Source: Amycolatopsis sp. CA-126428 (GTDB lineage Bacteria > Actinomycetota > Actinomycetes > Mycobacteriales > Pseudonocardiaceae). From it: DNA of 40,654 bases. The position numbers were made by a program, and so were the translations under genes. Location of the stretch: the NCBI RefSeq assembly GCF_002904335.1, contig NZ_PPHF01000174.1:1-40654 (forward strand), given 5' to 3'. A model generated the notes under the pieces. It did not search any database. It was not told the DNA's origin and saw only the letters and a program-made list of their open reading frames with translations. Positions 25,090 through 32,552 of the stretch are shown here, one piece after another (position 1 is the first letter of the stretch; every line of letters begins with the position of its first letter).

Positions 25090-26264
25090 CCCGTGTGAGG
25101 CGGCGTGCTGCGCCGCGCGGTCTCAAGCGCCAGGTCCACTCCGGCACGTCCGGTCAGCAGCCCGGCCGTGTCCGCCTGGTCGCTGTCTTCAGCACCGTGT
25201 GCGTACTGCGTGAGCCGGTCGGCCAGCGTCGGGAGCCGGTCGGCCAGCTTCGGTCCGCGGGCGTCGCGGGCTGCGCGGTAGGCGGTCTGGAACACCCCGG
25301 CGATGCCGTGGCACAGGCCCGGGTCGGTGATCCGGTTGAGCTGGGTGTCGGTCAGGCTCGCGGCCAGGGCGTCTTCGGCGTCGTGCTGGCGTCGGGTGTC
25401 GCCGGTGGCCAGGGCGGCCAGTTGCTGGGCGCGGGCGATGCCGATCGTCCCGTAGCACCAGGAAGTCCGACCCGAGCCGGCGTGGGCGGGGCGGCCCGCG
25501 TTCAGCTCCTCGCGGGTGATCCATTGCGGCCACCACTGCTCCTCTGCTCCGTCCTGGCGCCACCGGTCGAACCAGGCTGTGAGCGCGGCGATGGCCTCGC
25601 GCTGGCCCTCGACCACACGACCGCCCACAGTGGCCAGGGCGAGGAAGGCCAACAGCCCGGCCGCGCCGTGAGCCATGCCGAAGTTCGAGTGCCCGCCGGG
25701 GGTCGGCAGGATCTCGTCCGGATCATGCGCCACCCACCAGCCCGGCAACTCGACACCATCCTCGCGGCGTGGTCGGGTGACGAGAGTGACGATGTACCGC
25801 AGGATTCCGGCCAGCTCGTCACTGCCGGGGTGATGGCGCAACAGCAGAGCGCCGATGCCCGTGAGCCCGTAGAACAGGTCGTACTCGGCGAACGCCGCGG
25901 GCTCCCCTCGGTCGATCCGGGTCGCGGCGGTGGCCAGGCGCCGCCGGGTCGTGCGCAACACGTGCTCGTCCATCGTCTGGCTGGCCGTGCGGTAGCGGGG
26001 ATGGTGGTCGGCGGCGGCGTGCAGCAGGAACGCGACTGCGGGCGCCCCGTAGTACAGGCCGGCATGATCGGCGGCGTCGATCGGTCCTGCCGCCACCCGG
26101 CGGATGTGGTCCTGCGCGGTGGCCCAGCTGCCGGCGCCGGTCCACGCGCGTTCGACGTGCAGCAGCGCACCCGCGACCGCGCCACGGGCCAGGGACTGGC
26201 CGGTCACCTGATCGGGCTTCAACGACACCGCGCCGTCCGGGCTGAGGCTCGCGTCGGCCGTCAT
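25062..26264 (-). CDS. lanC: LanC lanthionine synthetase (cyclase)
   Basis: A 400-aa cyclase that adds cysteine thiols to dehydroamino acids of the precursor. The seven Gly-rich inner-helix repeats are visible: YYGAPAVAFLL, FYGLTGIGALLL, NFGMAHGAAGLLAFL with His199, WCYGTIGIARA, LCHGIAGVFQT and LLTGRAGVDLAL. Zinc ligands are Cys270, Cys318 and His319. ATG 26264 overlaps the lanB stop (ATGA); an open frame extends much further upstream but lies inside lanB and is not real. Codon usage and overlap show tight coupling with lanB. The length fits the family. Confidence 0.95.
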   Translation of the reverse strand: MTADASLSPDGAVSLKPDQVTGQSLARGAVAGALLHVERAWTGAGSWATAQDHIRRVAAGPIDAADHAGLYYGAPAVAFLLHAAADHHPRYRTASQTMDEHVLRTTRRRLATAATRIDRGEPAAFAEYDLFYGLTGIGALLLRHHPGSDELAGILRYIVTLVTRPRREDGVELPGWWVAHDPDEILPTPGGHSNFGMAHGAAGLLAFLALATVGGRVVEGQREAIAALTAWFDRWRQDGAEEQWWPQWITREELNAGRPAHAGSGRTSWCYGTIGIARAQQLAALATGDTRRQHDAEDALAASLTDTQLNRITDPGLCHGIAGVFQTAYRAARDARGPKLADRLPTLADRLTQYAHGAEDSDQADTAGLLTGRAGVDLALETARRSTPPHTGWDACLLIT

Positions 26265-29200
26265 CGGGCACCGGCCGCGGCGAGCAGGCGCAGCGCGACC
26301 GCGCGGGCAAGGCGGCCAGTCTCCTTCTCGAAGGTCGGGTCGACGCCGACGGCGCGGATGTGGTGCTCGTGCAGCAACGTGCGCAGCACCCCGACCGGCT
26401 CTCGCCCATGGTGGATGAGGGCCTTGTGATAGGCGTACAGCGCGGCGTCGCGGGCACGCCAGGCGGCGGCGACGGCCTCGCCGCTGGGCAGCGCGCGAAC
26501 GGCACGGTAGCCATCGGCGGAGTCGGCCACGGCGAGCGCGTGCTCGCGTAGTTCCCGGTCCAGCGGCCCGTGCTCTTGGCGCAGGCATCCCAGCAGCGCC
26601 CGGTATCCGGTGCGCGGATCGGGCGCGAAGGACGCGGCCAGATGCGTCATTGACGCCGCGGCCAGCGCTTGGGCGGGAATCCCGGACACCTGCGCCGTGG
26701 CGAGCTGGGCGATGGCGGCCGCGGTGTCGGTGGCGAAGACCTGCTCGGCCGCCGCGAGCACGAGGCCGTCGCCGTAGCGGGCGGGGTGCTGCGGCGCCGG
26801 GGCGAGCGTGAGCTGGCCGGAAAGCCCGCGGGAATCGAGGTCGGTCGCGAACGCGGCCAGCCGGGCGGCGACGGCGCCGTAGTGCCGCGGATGAGTCAGG
26901 CGCAGGAACATTGCGAGGTGCTGGTCGGCCTCGGGTCGGATCATGTCGCGGTGCCGCCGTACCCACCACGACGCGACCCGGCTGTCCGGTTCGCCGGCGT
27001 CGTGGAGTTCGGCGGCGAACCGGGGCAGGTGCGTGGTGAGGATCTCGTCGAAGAGTGCCGGGTTGCCGACGATCTGCGCGTGCACCAGGGCGGAGTCACC
27101 GGGCTGCAGGGCCGCACTGGGAGCTGCGGTGGCGGGTAACGGCCGGTCTGGCGGGGTGATCGCGGTCATCGGGATCAGCAGCTCTGCCGGTCGCCCGATC
27201 CAGCCTTGTCCGTCCGGCGGGCCGTCTTCGTGCAGTTCGACTCGGCCCGCTCGCTCCAGGCGGGCCCGCAGTAGTGAGCGGTCGAGTTCTTGGTCGAGGT
27301 CTATGGGCAGGCGAAGCTCGCCGTGGACCAGCACCACCCTGGCCGGTACCTGCCACCGCTGCCGCCACGCCCGCAGCCCCTCGTCATCACCTCCGGCTTT
27401 CGGGCGCGCGGCCAGATCGGTGTCGGAGATGAGCCAGCGGGCGGCGGCCAGAACTGTGCCGCGGTAGCGGAGGCGTGGCACGTAGGGCAGGACCCTGGCG
27501 GCGCCGAGATCGAAGCCGCGGAACACGGCGCTGCGCGCGTCGGCGACCTCGGCAAGGAACCGGGCCAGCGGCGGGCTCTGCACCGAGGTGTCCAGCGCGT
27601 GCGGAATCCGGGGTATCACCCGCCCTCCGGTGGAGATCTGCACCAGGTACAGCTGCTCGGCGTCGGCGGTGACCGCCAAGTCGTCCACACCGATGACGGT
27701 GAGGTCCGGGCGCATCGGATCGGGATGCTCCGACAGCGATACGACGTTCCCCAGCAGTGGCGGAACCCGCGCGACGTTCTCGTTATGCGGTCGGCGCGGT
27801 GGGAACGACAGCTGTACGGCCACCACGTCCGTGGCCGCCGTGGCCGGGACGTCCTGATCCGACGGAGGCTGCGGTGCACTGTAGGTCGCGGCCAGCCGGG
27901 CATGGTCGGCGTCGTCGAGCAGGTCGGCGAATCGGCCGGCCATGCTGGTGTACGCGCGGGGCGCCGCCGTGACCTTCAGCTGGAACTCGCCGCGGTCGAT
28001 CGCCGCCGTCGATGCGGCGTGCACGGCGACGCCCAGTTCGACACGCTGAGGCAGGACAACGTCGGAATGGTCCCCGACGGTCAGCGCCTCCACGTCGCTG
28101 TCGGTCAGGTCGATCTCCTGCGCTCCGGACAGGGTGGCCTGCTGGATCAGCGCGAGGAGGGCGGCGTCGCGGTCGGTCAGCGCACGCCACGCGGGCCGGG
28201 CGCGGGGCGCGCCGAGGTAGCCGGCCGGGTAGCCCAGGCCGGACTCGGCGACCAGGTTCCGCACCGGCACGAGCGCGCCGGGACCGTAGCGGGCGAGGAA
28301 GCGTGCCTGGTAGTCGAGCCACGCGGCCGTCCCGAACGGCTGTGTCGTGGTCCGCAGCAGGATGGTGGCGGCTCGTGTGGCCTCGTCGAGCACCCGCGCG
28401 GGCAGGGTGATCGCCGCGTCAAGGCGCACGTCGACGGCCAGTACATCGCGGGCATCAGGCACCAGGACACGCATTCGGACCGCGACCGCGGCGCGGATGT
28501 CCCGCGCCTGATCAGGGTCCTTTGCGTGGTTGTGCCGGGCGAGGTCGACGGTGATGGCATCGAGGTCACGCAGGACTGCGGCGACGTCGTCGAGAGTTTC
28601 CGCGTTGGCCGCGCGCAAGGCTCCGACCAGGTGGGCCACGGTGTCAGCGCTGGTCATCGGCGGCCGCAGGCTCGTGATCAGGGCACCGGCGTCGACCAGG
28701 CCGTGCAGCAAGGCGTCGATCTTGCCGGGCGACGCAGACGGGAACTCGCCGGTCATCCGCTCGGCGAGGGTGTCGAAGCGAATCGGCGCAGCGGCCGCGG
28801 CCAACGCGAACCTGACCGGGCGGGTGAGCCGCACCGAGGACTCCCGCAACGGCCCTGGTGTGGCGGCGCCGACCCCGGCCCGGCAGTGCACGATCACGCG
28901 TCCATCGCGCACGATCCGCGCGTCGTCCACCACGACCGTAAAACGCCGGCGCAGAACGCGATGCCGTTCGAGCCGGTCGATCAGCGCGGTGAGCCATTCG
29001 CCGTCCACCCGTGCCACGGCCCGATGCCGCGTTCCGACGGCGGCCGTCGCGGGACCGATGTCGACAACGCCGACGCCGGCGAACAGGCCGAACGGCGTCG
29101 ACCGCCGCTGCCATCGCAACAGGTAAGACGCCACAGACACCACGGCACGACGTAACTCCTTCGCTGTGGTCCTGGTGGTGCCATCGTTGACGATGCGGTC

Positions 29201-29410
29201 GACGCGGGCGCCGAGGACGGGGCTGGCCAGCGTTATCGCGTCCCGCACCTCCGGGCACGCCCACACTTTCGCCAGCCACACACTGCCTTCCTGCTCGACC
29301 GCGACCGGGTCGCCCGGGTGGAGCCGCGTCGGTGGGTCGAGATCACCGGGATCGGTGGTGACGCGGGCCAGAAGCAGGCCGGCGTGCTGGTAGCGCGGGG
29401 ACACGGTCAT
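26261..29410 (-). CDS. lanB: LanB lantibiotic dehydratase, full length
   Basis: A 1049-aa class I dehydratase. The N-terminal glutamylation domain covers about 1-750 and contains the family block RSTPFGLFAGV (103-113) and a run of R-rich binding segments. The last 280 residues (from LVHAQIVGNPALF) form a SpaB_C elimination domain with SWWVRRHRDMIRPEADQHLAMFLRL-like text. In this family glutamyl-tRNA(Glu) provides glutamate to Ser/Thr of the precursor, followed by elimination to Dha/Dhb. ATG 29410 has GAGGAG upstream. The precursor gene lies 92 bases upstream across a strong hairpin. The YEPE-FGG part seen in the stand-alone SpaB_C protein is not obvious in this copy, so the two copies may not be equivalent. 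Confidence 0.95.
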   Translation of the reverse strand: MTVSPRYQHAGLLLARVTTDPGDLDPPTRLHPGDPVAVEQEGSVWLAKVWACPEVRDAITLASPVLGARVDRIVNDGTTRTTAKELRRAVVSVASYLLRWQRRSTPFGLFAGVGVVDIGPATAAVGTRHRAVARVDGEWLTALIDRLERHRVLRRRFTVVVDDARIVRDGRVIVHCRAGVGAATPGPLRESSVRLTRPVRFALAAAAAPIRFDTLAERMTGEFPSASPGKIDALLHGLVDAGALITSLRPPMTSADTVAHLVGALRAANAETLDDVAAVLRDLDAITVDLARHNHAKDPDQARDIRAAVAVRMRVLVPDARDVLAVDVRLDAAITLPARVLDEATRAATILLRTTTQPFGTAAWLDYQARFLARYGPGALVPVRNLVAESGLGYPAGYLGAPRARPAWRALTDRDAALLALIQQATLSGAQEIDLTDSDVEALTVGDHSDVVLPQRVELGVAVHAASTAAIDRGEFQLKVTAAPRAYTSMAGRFADLLDDADHARLAATYSAPQPPSDQDVPATAATDVVAVQLSFPPRRPHNENVARVPPLLGNVVSLSEHPDPMRPDLTVIGVDDLAVTADAEQLYLVQISTGGRVIPRIPHALDTSVQSPPLARFLAEVADARSAVFRGFDLGAARVLPYVPRLRYRGTVLAAARWLISDTDLAARPKAGGDDEGLRAWRQRWQVPARVVLVHGELRLPIDLDQELDRSLLRARLERAGRVELHEDGPPDGQGWIGRPAELLIPMTAITPPDRPLPATAAPSAALQPGDSALVHAQIVGNPALFDEILTTHLPRFAAELHDAGEPDSRVASWWVRRHRDMIRPEADQHLAMFLRLTHPRHYGAVAARLAAFATDLDSRGLSGQLTLAPAPQHPARYGDGLVLAAAEQVFATDTAAAIAQLATAQVSGIPAQALAAASMTHLAASFAPDPRTGYRALLGCLRQEHGPLDRELREHALAVADSADGYRAVRALPSGEAVAAAWRARDAALYAYHKALIHHGREPVGVLRTLLHEHHIRAVGVDPTFEKETGRLARAVALRLLAAAGAR

Positions 29411-29453
29411 GGCGGTCGGCTCTCCTCACCCGGTCACGATCAAGGGCACCCTT

Positions 29454-29492
29454 TGCTGTCGGCGCCCGAGCCAGACTCGGACGCCGACAGCA
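29454..29492 (-). terminator. Attenuator-like hairpin between precursor and lanB
   Basis: TGCTGTCGGCG (29454-29464) pairs perfectly with CGCCGACAGCA (29482-29492). Inside, CCGAG/CTCGG (29466-29470, 29476-29480) extends the stem past one mismatch to a 5-base loop. It starts 10 bases after the precursor stop. No T-tract follows in the direction of transcription, so partial read-through into lanB is likely. It could also be an RNA processing or stability element that favours precursor mRNA. Confidence 0.75.
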
Positions 29493-29502
29493 GGGGGTTG
29501 GA

Positions 29503-29682
29503 TCAGTACGGGTCGTTGGAAAACGTGGTGCACGCGCTGGTGCTGCAGGTGCTGCCGCATCCGTCGCTCGTGTCGCACATCGTGATCACGAGCTTGGTGG
29601 AGGACTCCACCACGCGCAGGTCCAGCTCGAACTCCGCGTCATCGACCACGCCAACGGGCTCGACAGCCAGTGCTGCTGACAT
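29503..29682 (-). CDS. lanA: FxLD-family lanthipeptide precursor
   Basis: A 59-aa precursor. The leader holds the defining F-x-L-D motif in EFELDLRVVE (Phe18-Asp21), and the core is ITMCDTSDGCGSTC plus STSACTTFSNDPY. The core has four cysteines (36, 42, 46, 51) and about eleven Ser/Thr, enough for four rings. Asp40-Gly41 is a succinimide-prone pair inside the ring region and the natural target of the neighbouring methyltransferase. ATG 29682 has GAAGGAG at 29691-29697 with 8-base spacing; a GTG 9 bases earlier overlaps that ribosome site and is less likely. The leader cleavage site is not evident. It is followed by a hairpin and lanB. Confidence 0.93.
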   Translation of the reverse strand: MSAALAVEPVGVVDDAEFELDLRVVESSTKLVITMCDTSDGCGSTCSTSACTTFSNDPY

Positions 29683-29724
29683 TCGGTTCACTCCTTCATT
29701 TCTCGGGTTGTGCCGGGCACCCGG

Positions 29725-30972
29725 TCACCGAGCGGCGGACGCCGCCGGGGGCCAGGAGATCGTGGCCACGCCGTGCGTCTTGACCAGCACGGCTGTGTCC
29801 TTGCCGAACTCGGGCCGGTCGGAGCCGGTCGGCCAGTAGATGAACGCGGGTTCGCGGTCGCGGGCTTGGGCGTCCCATGCCTGAATCTGCTCGATCAGCG
29901 CGGTCGCGGCGTCGTCACCGTGGGCCCCGTAGGCACGCGCGCCGAACTCCGATCCGCCGCCGTCCGGAAGTGGGCGGACGGCCAGGTAGGTGAACGAATC
30001 GCCGCGGACCGCACCGAAGGGGAACCAGCCCTTGCGCTCGGTGGCCAGGTCGGTGCCCTCGTCCGCAGCCAGCTTGCAGAAGCCGGGCAGGAACACGGCG
30101 AGCCACAGGTGCAGGTCGGCGAAGGACACCCCGTGCTTGATGGTGATACCGGACCAGGCTTCGGTGCGCTCGGTCGCCAGCACCCCGTCCAGCAGGTCCA
30201 GCCCAGCCGGGACGTCGCTCTCGAAGCGCAGCTTGACGTGGTGGCCGTTGCGGTCGGGCAGCAGGAAGACCCGTTCGTCGCGTGCGCCGGCTCCCTGCAT
30301 CGGGACGAACCCGGCCACCTCGGACGAGGTGCTCACCAGGTGGTCGCCCTCGCGGCGGAAGCCGATGACGCGGGTGACTCCGTTCATCCGCAACGGAACG
30401 ACGATCGTGCCGCCCTCGGCCAGGCCCGCCAGCCACGCCGGCGCCAGGTCCCAGGCCCCGACCGTCACCAAGATCGCATCGACCGGTTCGTACAGGCCCG
30501 GCAGCGGCTTCTCGGCGTCGGCGAGCACGACGTCAACGCGGTTGCCGTAGCCGGTCTGCTCCAGCAGTTCGCGGGCGCGGTCGGTCACGTCCGGGTCGAT
30601 GTCCACGCTGATGACCCGCCCGTCCGGGCCGACGATCTCGGCCAGCAGGGCGGCGTTGAAGCCGCCCGATCCGACCTCCAGCACGCTCATACCCGCGGTG
30701 AGTCCGGCCTGCTCGATCATCCGGGCCTGGATGTAGGCCGCGCTGGTGGAGGAGATGATCACGCCGTCCGGATCGCGTTTGATCGCGACCGAGTTGTCGA
30801 CGTTGTAGGTGTCCTCCAGCGGGGTGCCGTCGGCGACGAACAGGTGCCTCGGCACCGTGCGGAAGGCCCGCTCCACCTCTGGCGAGGTGATCATGCCCTT
30901 CGCGAGAAGAGTGTCAACCAGGGCATCGCGGAGCTTGGCGGCAATGGCGTCGCCGTGTCGGAGTGTGTTCAC
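29725..30972 (-). CDS. FxLD-system PCMT-like O-methyltransferase (LanS/OlvSA-like)
   Basis: A 415-aa SAM-dependent enzyme. Residues about 30-230 match protein-L-isoaspartate methyltransferase: VPRHLFVADG, ISSTSAAYIQARM and motif I VLEVGSGGFNAALLAE (99-106 core) with Asp124 at the end of strand 2. The remaining 180 residues form an extra C-terminal domain typical of the methyltransferases paired with FxLD lanthipeptides. In characterised relatives (OlvSA) the enzyme methylates an Asp side chain, which collapses to a succinimide and then isoaspartate. The GTG start has AAAAGG upstream. It precedes the precursor by 42 bases in the same direction, so it is probably the first gene of the operon. 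Its exact target here is inferred. Confidence 0.92.
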   Translation of the reverse strand: MNTLRHGDAIAAKLRDALVDTLLAKGMITSPEVERAFRTVPRHLFVADGTPLEDTYNVDNSVAIKRDPDGVIISSTSAAYIQARMIEQAGLTAGMSVLEVGSGGFNAALLAEIVGPDGRVISVDIDPDVTDRARELLEQTGYGNRVDVVLADAEKPLPGLYEPVDAILVTVGAWDLAPAWLAGLAEGGTIVVPLRMNGVTRVIGFRREGDHLVSTSSEVAGFVPMQGAGARDERVFLLPDRNGHHVKLRFESDVPAGLDLLDGVLATERTEAWSGITIKHGVSFADLHLWLAVFLPGFCKLAADEGTDLATERKGWFPFGAVRGDSFTYLAVRPLPDGGGSEFGARAYGAHGDDAATALIEQIQAWDAQARDREPAFIYWPTGSDRPEFGKDTAVLVKTHGVATISWPPAASAAR

Positions 30973-31067
30973 GTGATTACCTTTTCAGGGAGGTCTGACA
31001 GTTTCTGGGGCCTGTGTCTCGGTGGACCAGGAGCGCGCCGCGTCGAGGTTCACGGCGCTGCCCCTGG

Positions 31068-31415
31068 TCAGGAGGCCCCCAGCACCGCGACGGTCGACCG
31101 GCCGGTGGCAGCCGCATGCCTGCCGGCGCGGCCGACGGGAATGCCGTCGGCGGCGATCAGGTGCTGGTGGGCGATGTTCCATACCGAGCAAGGTCGCCGG
31201 CGAGATCGCCGCCGACCCGAACACTGCGGGCATCGGCCGCGTTCGTCCGGCTGGTGCGCGACCAGCAGACATCGCCACGCCCTGGTCAAGCGGGTGATTT
31301 CGGTGTCGGCGAGAGCGGCTCTTGAAGACTCGTCGCCCTCGCGGGCTAGCCGGTCGAGGTAATCCAGCCGGCCGAACACTGCGCTCTGCAAGGTTGAGCT
31401 GAGGACTTCATCCAC
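31068..31415 (-). CDS. Small Cys-containing protein, zinc-ribbon-like
   Basis: A 115-aa protein. The first half is helical (DEVLSSTLQSAVFGRLDYLD and LADTEITRLTRAWRCLLVAH), then QPDERGRCPQCSG and RRRPCSVWNIAHQHL follow. CPxC plus Cys-x3-..His-x-His is a plausible zinc site. I recall similar conserved actinobacterial hypothetical proteins but no function. GAGGTG lies upstream of the GTG start. It sits 95 bases upstream of the methyltransferase in the same direction, and 23 bases after the frameshifted gene, so it may be the promoter-proximal part of the lanthipeptide transcript. Confidence 0.65.
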   Translation of the reverse strand: MDEVLSSTLQSAVFGRLDYLDRLAREGDESSRAALADTEITRLTRAWRCLLVAHQPDERGRCPQCSGRRRSRRRPCSVWNIAHQHLIAADGIPVGRAGRHAAATGRSTVAVLGAS

Positions 31416-31438
31416 GGTCGGTCACCTCATCAGGAGAG

Positions 31439-31739
31439 TCAGATGGCCACGCACGGGTCCCAGCTGATGCCCGACTCGCGTGCGGTGGCCACAAGCGAGG
31501 ATGCAGCTCCAGGGGGACGACGTCGCCGACCCCGCAGCTGCGCGGTGTGCACGCGACAGGCGGCGTCATGAAAGTAGGTGCAGGGGCCAGAACCGGCCCG
31601 CGCACGTCGGGCAGACCGCCGGCGCATCGGGCTCCGGCAGGTGTCGGGTCAGGTCGTTGATCGCCTCGGCGGCCCGACCGGCTGGGCTGTCCGTCGCGAC
31701 CATCACCCCGGCCACCGGCCGGATATCCACCCCCTCCAT
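31439..31739 (-). pseudogene. Frameshifted CxxC/CxxH small protein
   Basis: ATG 31739, 11 bases after the preceding stop, starts EGVDIRPVAGVMVATDSPAG and continues to DAPAVCPTCAGRFWP, where the frame ends at TGA 31568. In the next frame, without a gap, CTYFHDAACRVHTAQLR follows and ends at 31439 (GISWDPCVAI). Together they make one protein of about 100 residues with CPTC and C-x-x-x-H-x-x-AC-x-x-H, like a treble-clef or ribbon finger. A one-base change near 31578 breaks it. It could be decay, a base-call error or, less likely, programmed frameshifting. Confidence 0.5.
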
Positions 31740-31750
31740 CCCGGTTCACG

Positions 31751-32194
31751 CTAATCTCGGCGACCCGGTCGGCGTGTGCAGCTTGCGGCCGGAACCGGAC
31801 GGCCAGCGCGTTCCCACTCGGTGAAGTGCACGACGATCCGCTCCCACAGGAGGCTCTCGCCGATCTCTGCGACGTGCATTCGCACCCGATACGCACGGTC
31901 GTCCCAGCAAGCCATGACCCGCACGCCGGTTCCGGCCCCGATGTCGAGAAACAGGTGCTCGTCGAGGCGGCGGTGCAGTGTCCGGCGACGGTAGGTCACC
32001 TCTGGCAGCCCTGCAGCGACGATCGCGGCCGCATTCTGGCGCTCGATGCCGGGCACGAACACTGCCGGAACCAGCCGCGCGATCTGCAACGCAGTCACCA
32101 AGCCGTGACTGCGGTCTTCACCGCGGAGAACCTGGGTCACGGCGTGCAGAAACTCGGACAGGGACGTCCTCGGCGCCGGAAGAACCACGGTCAT
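31751..32194 (-). CDS. Conserved-looking hypothetical protein
   Basis: A 147-aa protein, not recognised. ATG 32194 has GAAGGAG upstream. Text such as VTQVLRGEDRSHGLVTALQI, VFVPGIERQNAAAIVAAGLP and LHRRLDEHLFLDIGAGTGVR is amphipathic and coherent, and MACWDDRAYRVRMHVAEIGE follows. DIGAGTGVR looks like a SAM-binding loop but the rest of a methyltransferase is absent, so I do not call one. The last ten residues (CTRRPGRRD) look less natural, so the true C-terminus may have shifted. It is the first of three small leftward genes before the lanthipeptide operon. Confidence 0.55.
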   Translation of the reverse strand: MTVVLPAPRTSLSEFLHAVTQVLRGEDRSHGLVTALQIARLVPAVFVPGIERQNAAAIVAAGLPEVTYRRRTLHRRLDEHLFLDIGAGTGVRVMACWDDRAYRVRMHVAEIGESLLWERIVVHFTEWERAGRPVPAASCTRRPGRRD

Positions 32195-32552
32195 CGATCG
32201 CTCCTTCGCAGATAGAGGGCAGTGGCCCTGGACCAGCCCAGCGCTGGCTCGAATTCGCTGCTGGTCGCGGCGCACCGACCGGTTCGTCACCACCAGACCG
32301 ACGCATCCGAGTAATGCTCTGCTTCAAGGCGGACGGCCCTAACACAGAGCGTGATCGCTTGAACCGTTCTGGGCACGGAAGCGCGAGCGTCACGTCCAGA
32401 GCTTCCGCGGTGCACTTATCGATCTTCATTGCCGCAAGGACGCACGCGGAGGCCACCATGAGGCCACGGCAGGCCACCTGAGGGACATTCGCCCTGTTCA
32501 GAAGCGCGGAGGCAGATTCGGCCAGCTACCGTGGACGCAGGAGGTAATCGAC
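32195..32552. other. Divergent intergenic region, no gene seen
   Basis: 358 bases between a leftward small gene and the rightward HTH regulator. I see no coding pattern. It should hold both promoters. AGGAGG lies directly before ATG 32553 and GAAGGAG before ATG 32194. Confidence 0.55.

Noticed and set aside
26265..26969. Long N-terminal extension of LanC
   Set aside because: It lies entirely within lanB in another frame, is Arg/Ala/Pro-rich, and an ATG with the typical ATGA overlap exists at 26264.
27290..29155. A 621-codon frame antisense to lanB
   Set aside because: It is a codon-bias shadow: Gly/Arg/Val-rich without a ribosome site or family match.
29710..31362. A 550-codon frame antisense to the methyltransferase
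   Set aside because: The minus-strand gene has clear SAM and PCMT motifs. This frame has none.
31751..32194. Calling this protein a methyltransferase from DIGAGTGVR
   Set aside because: The single loop-like string is not followed by other SAM-binding motifs and the protein is too short.
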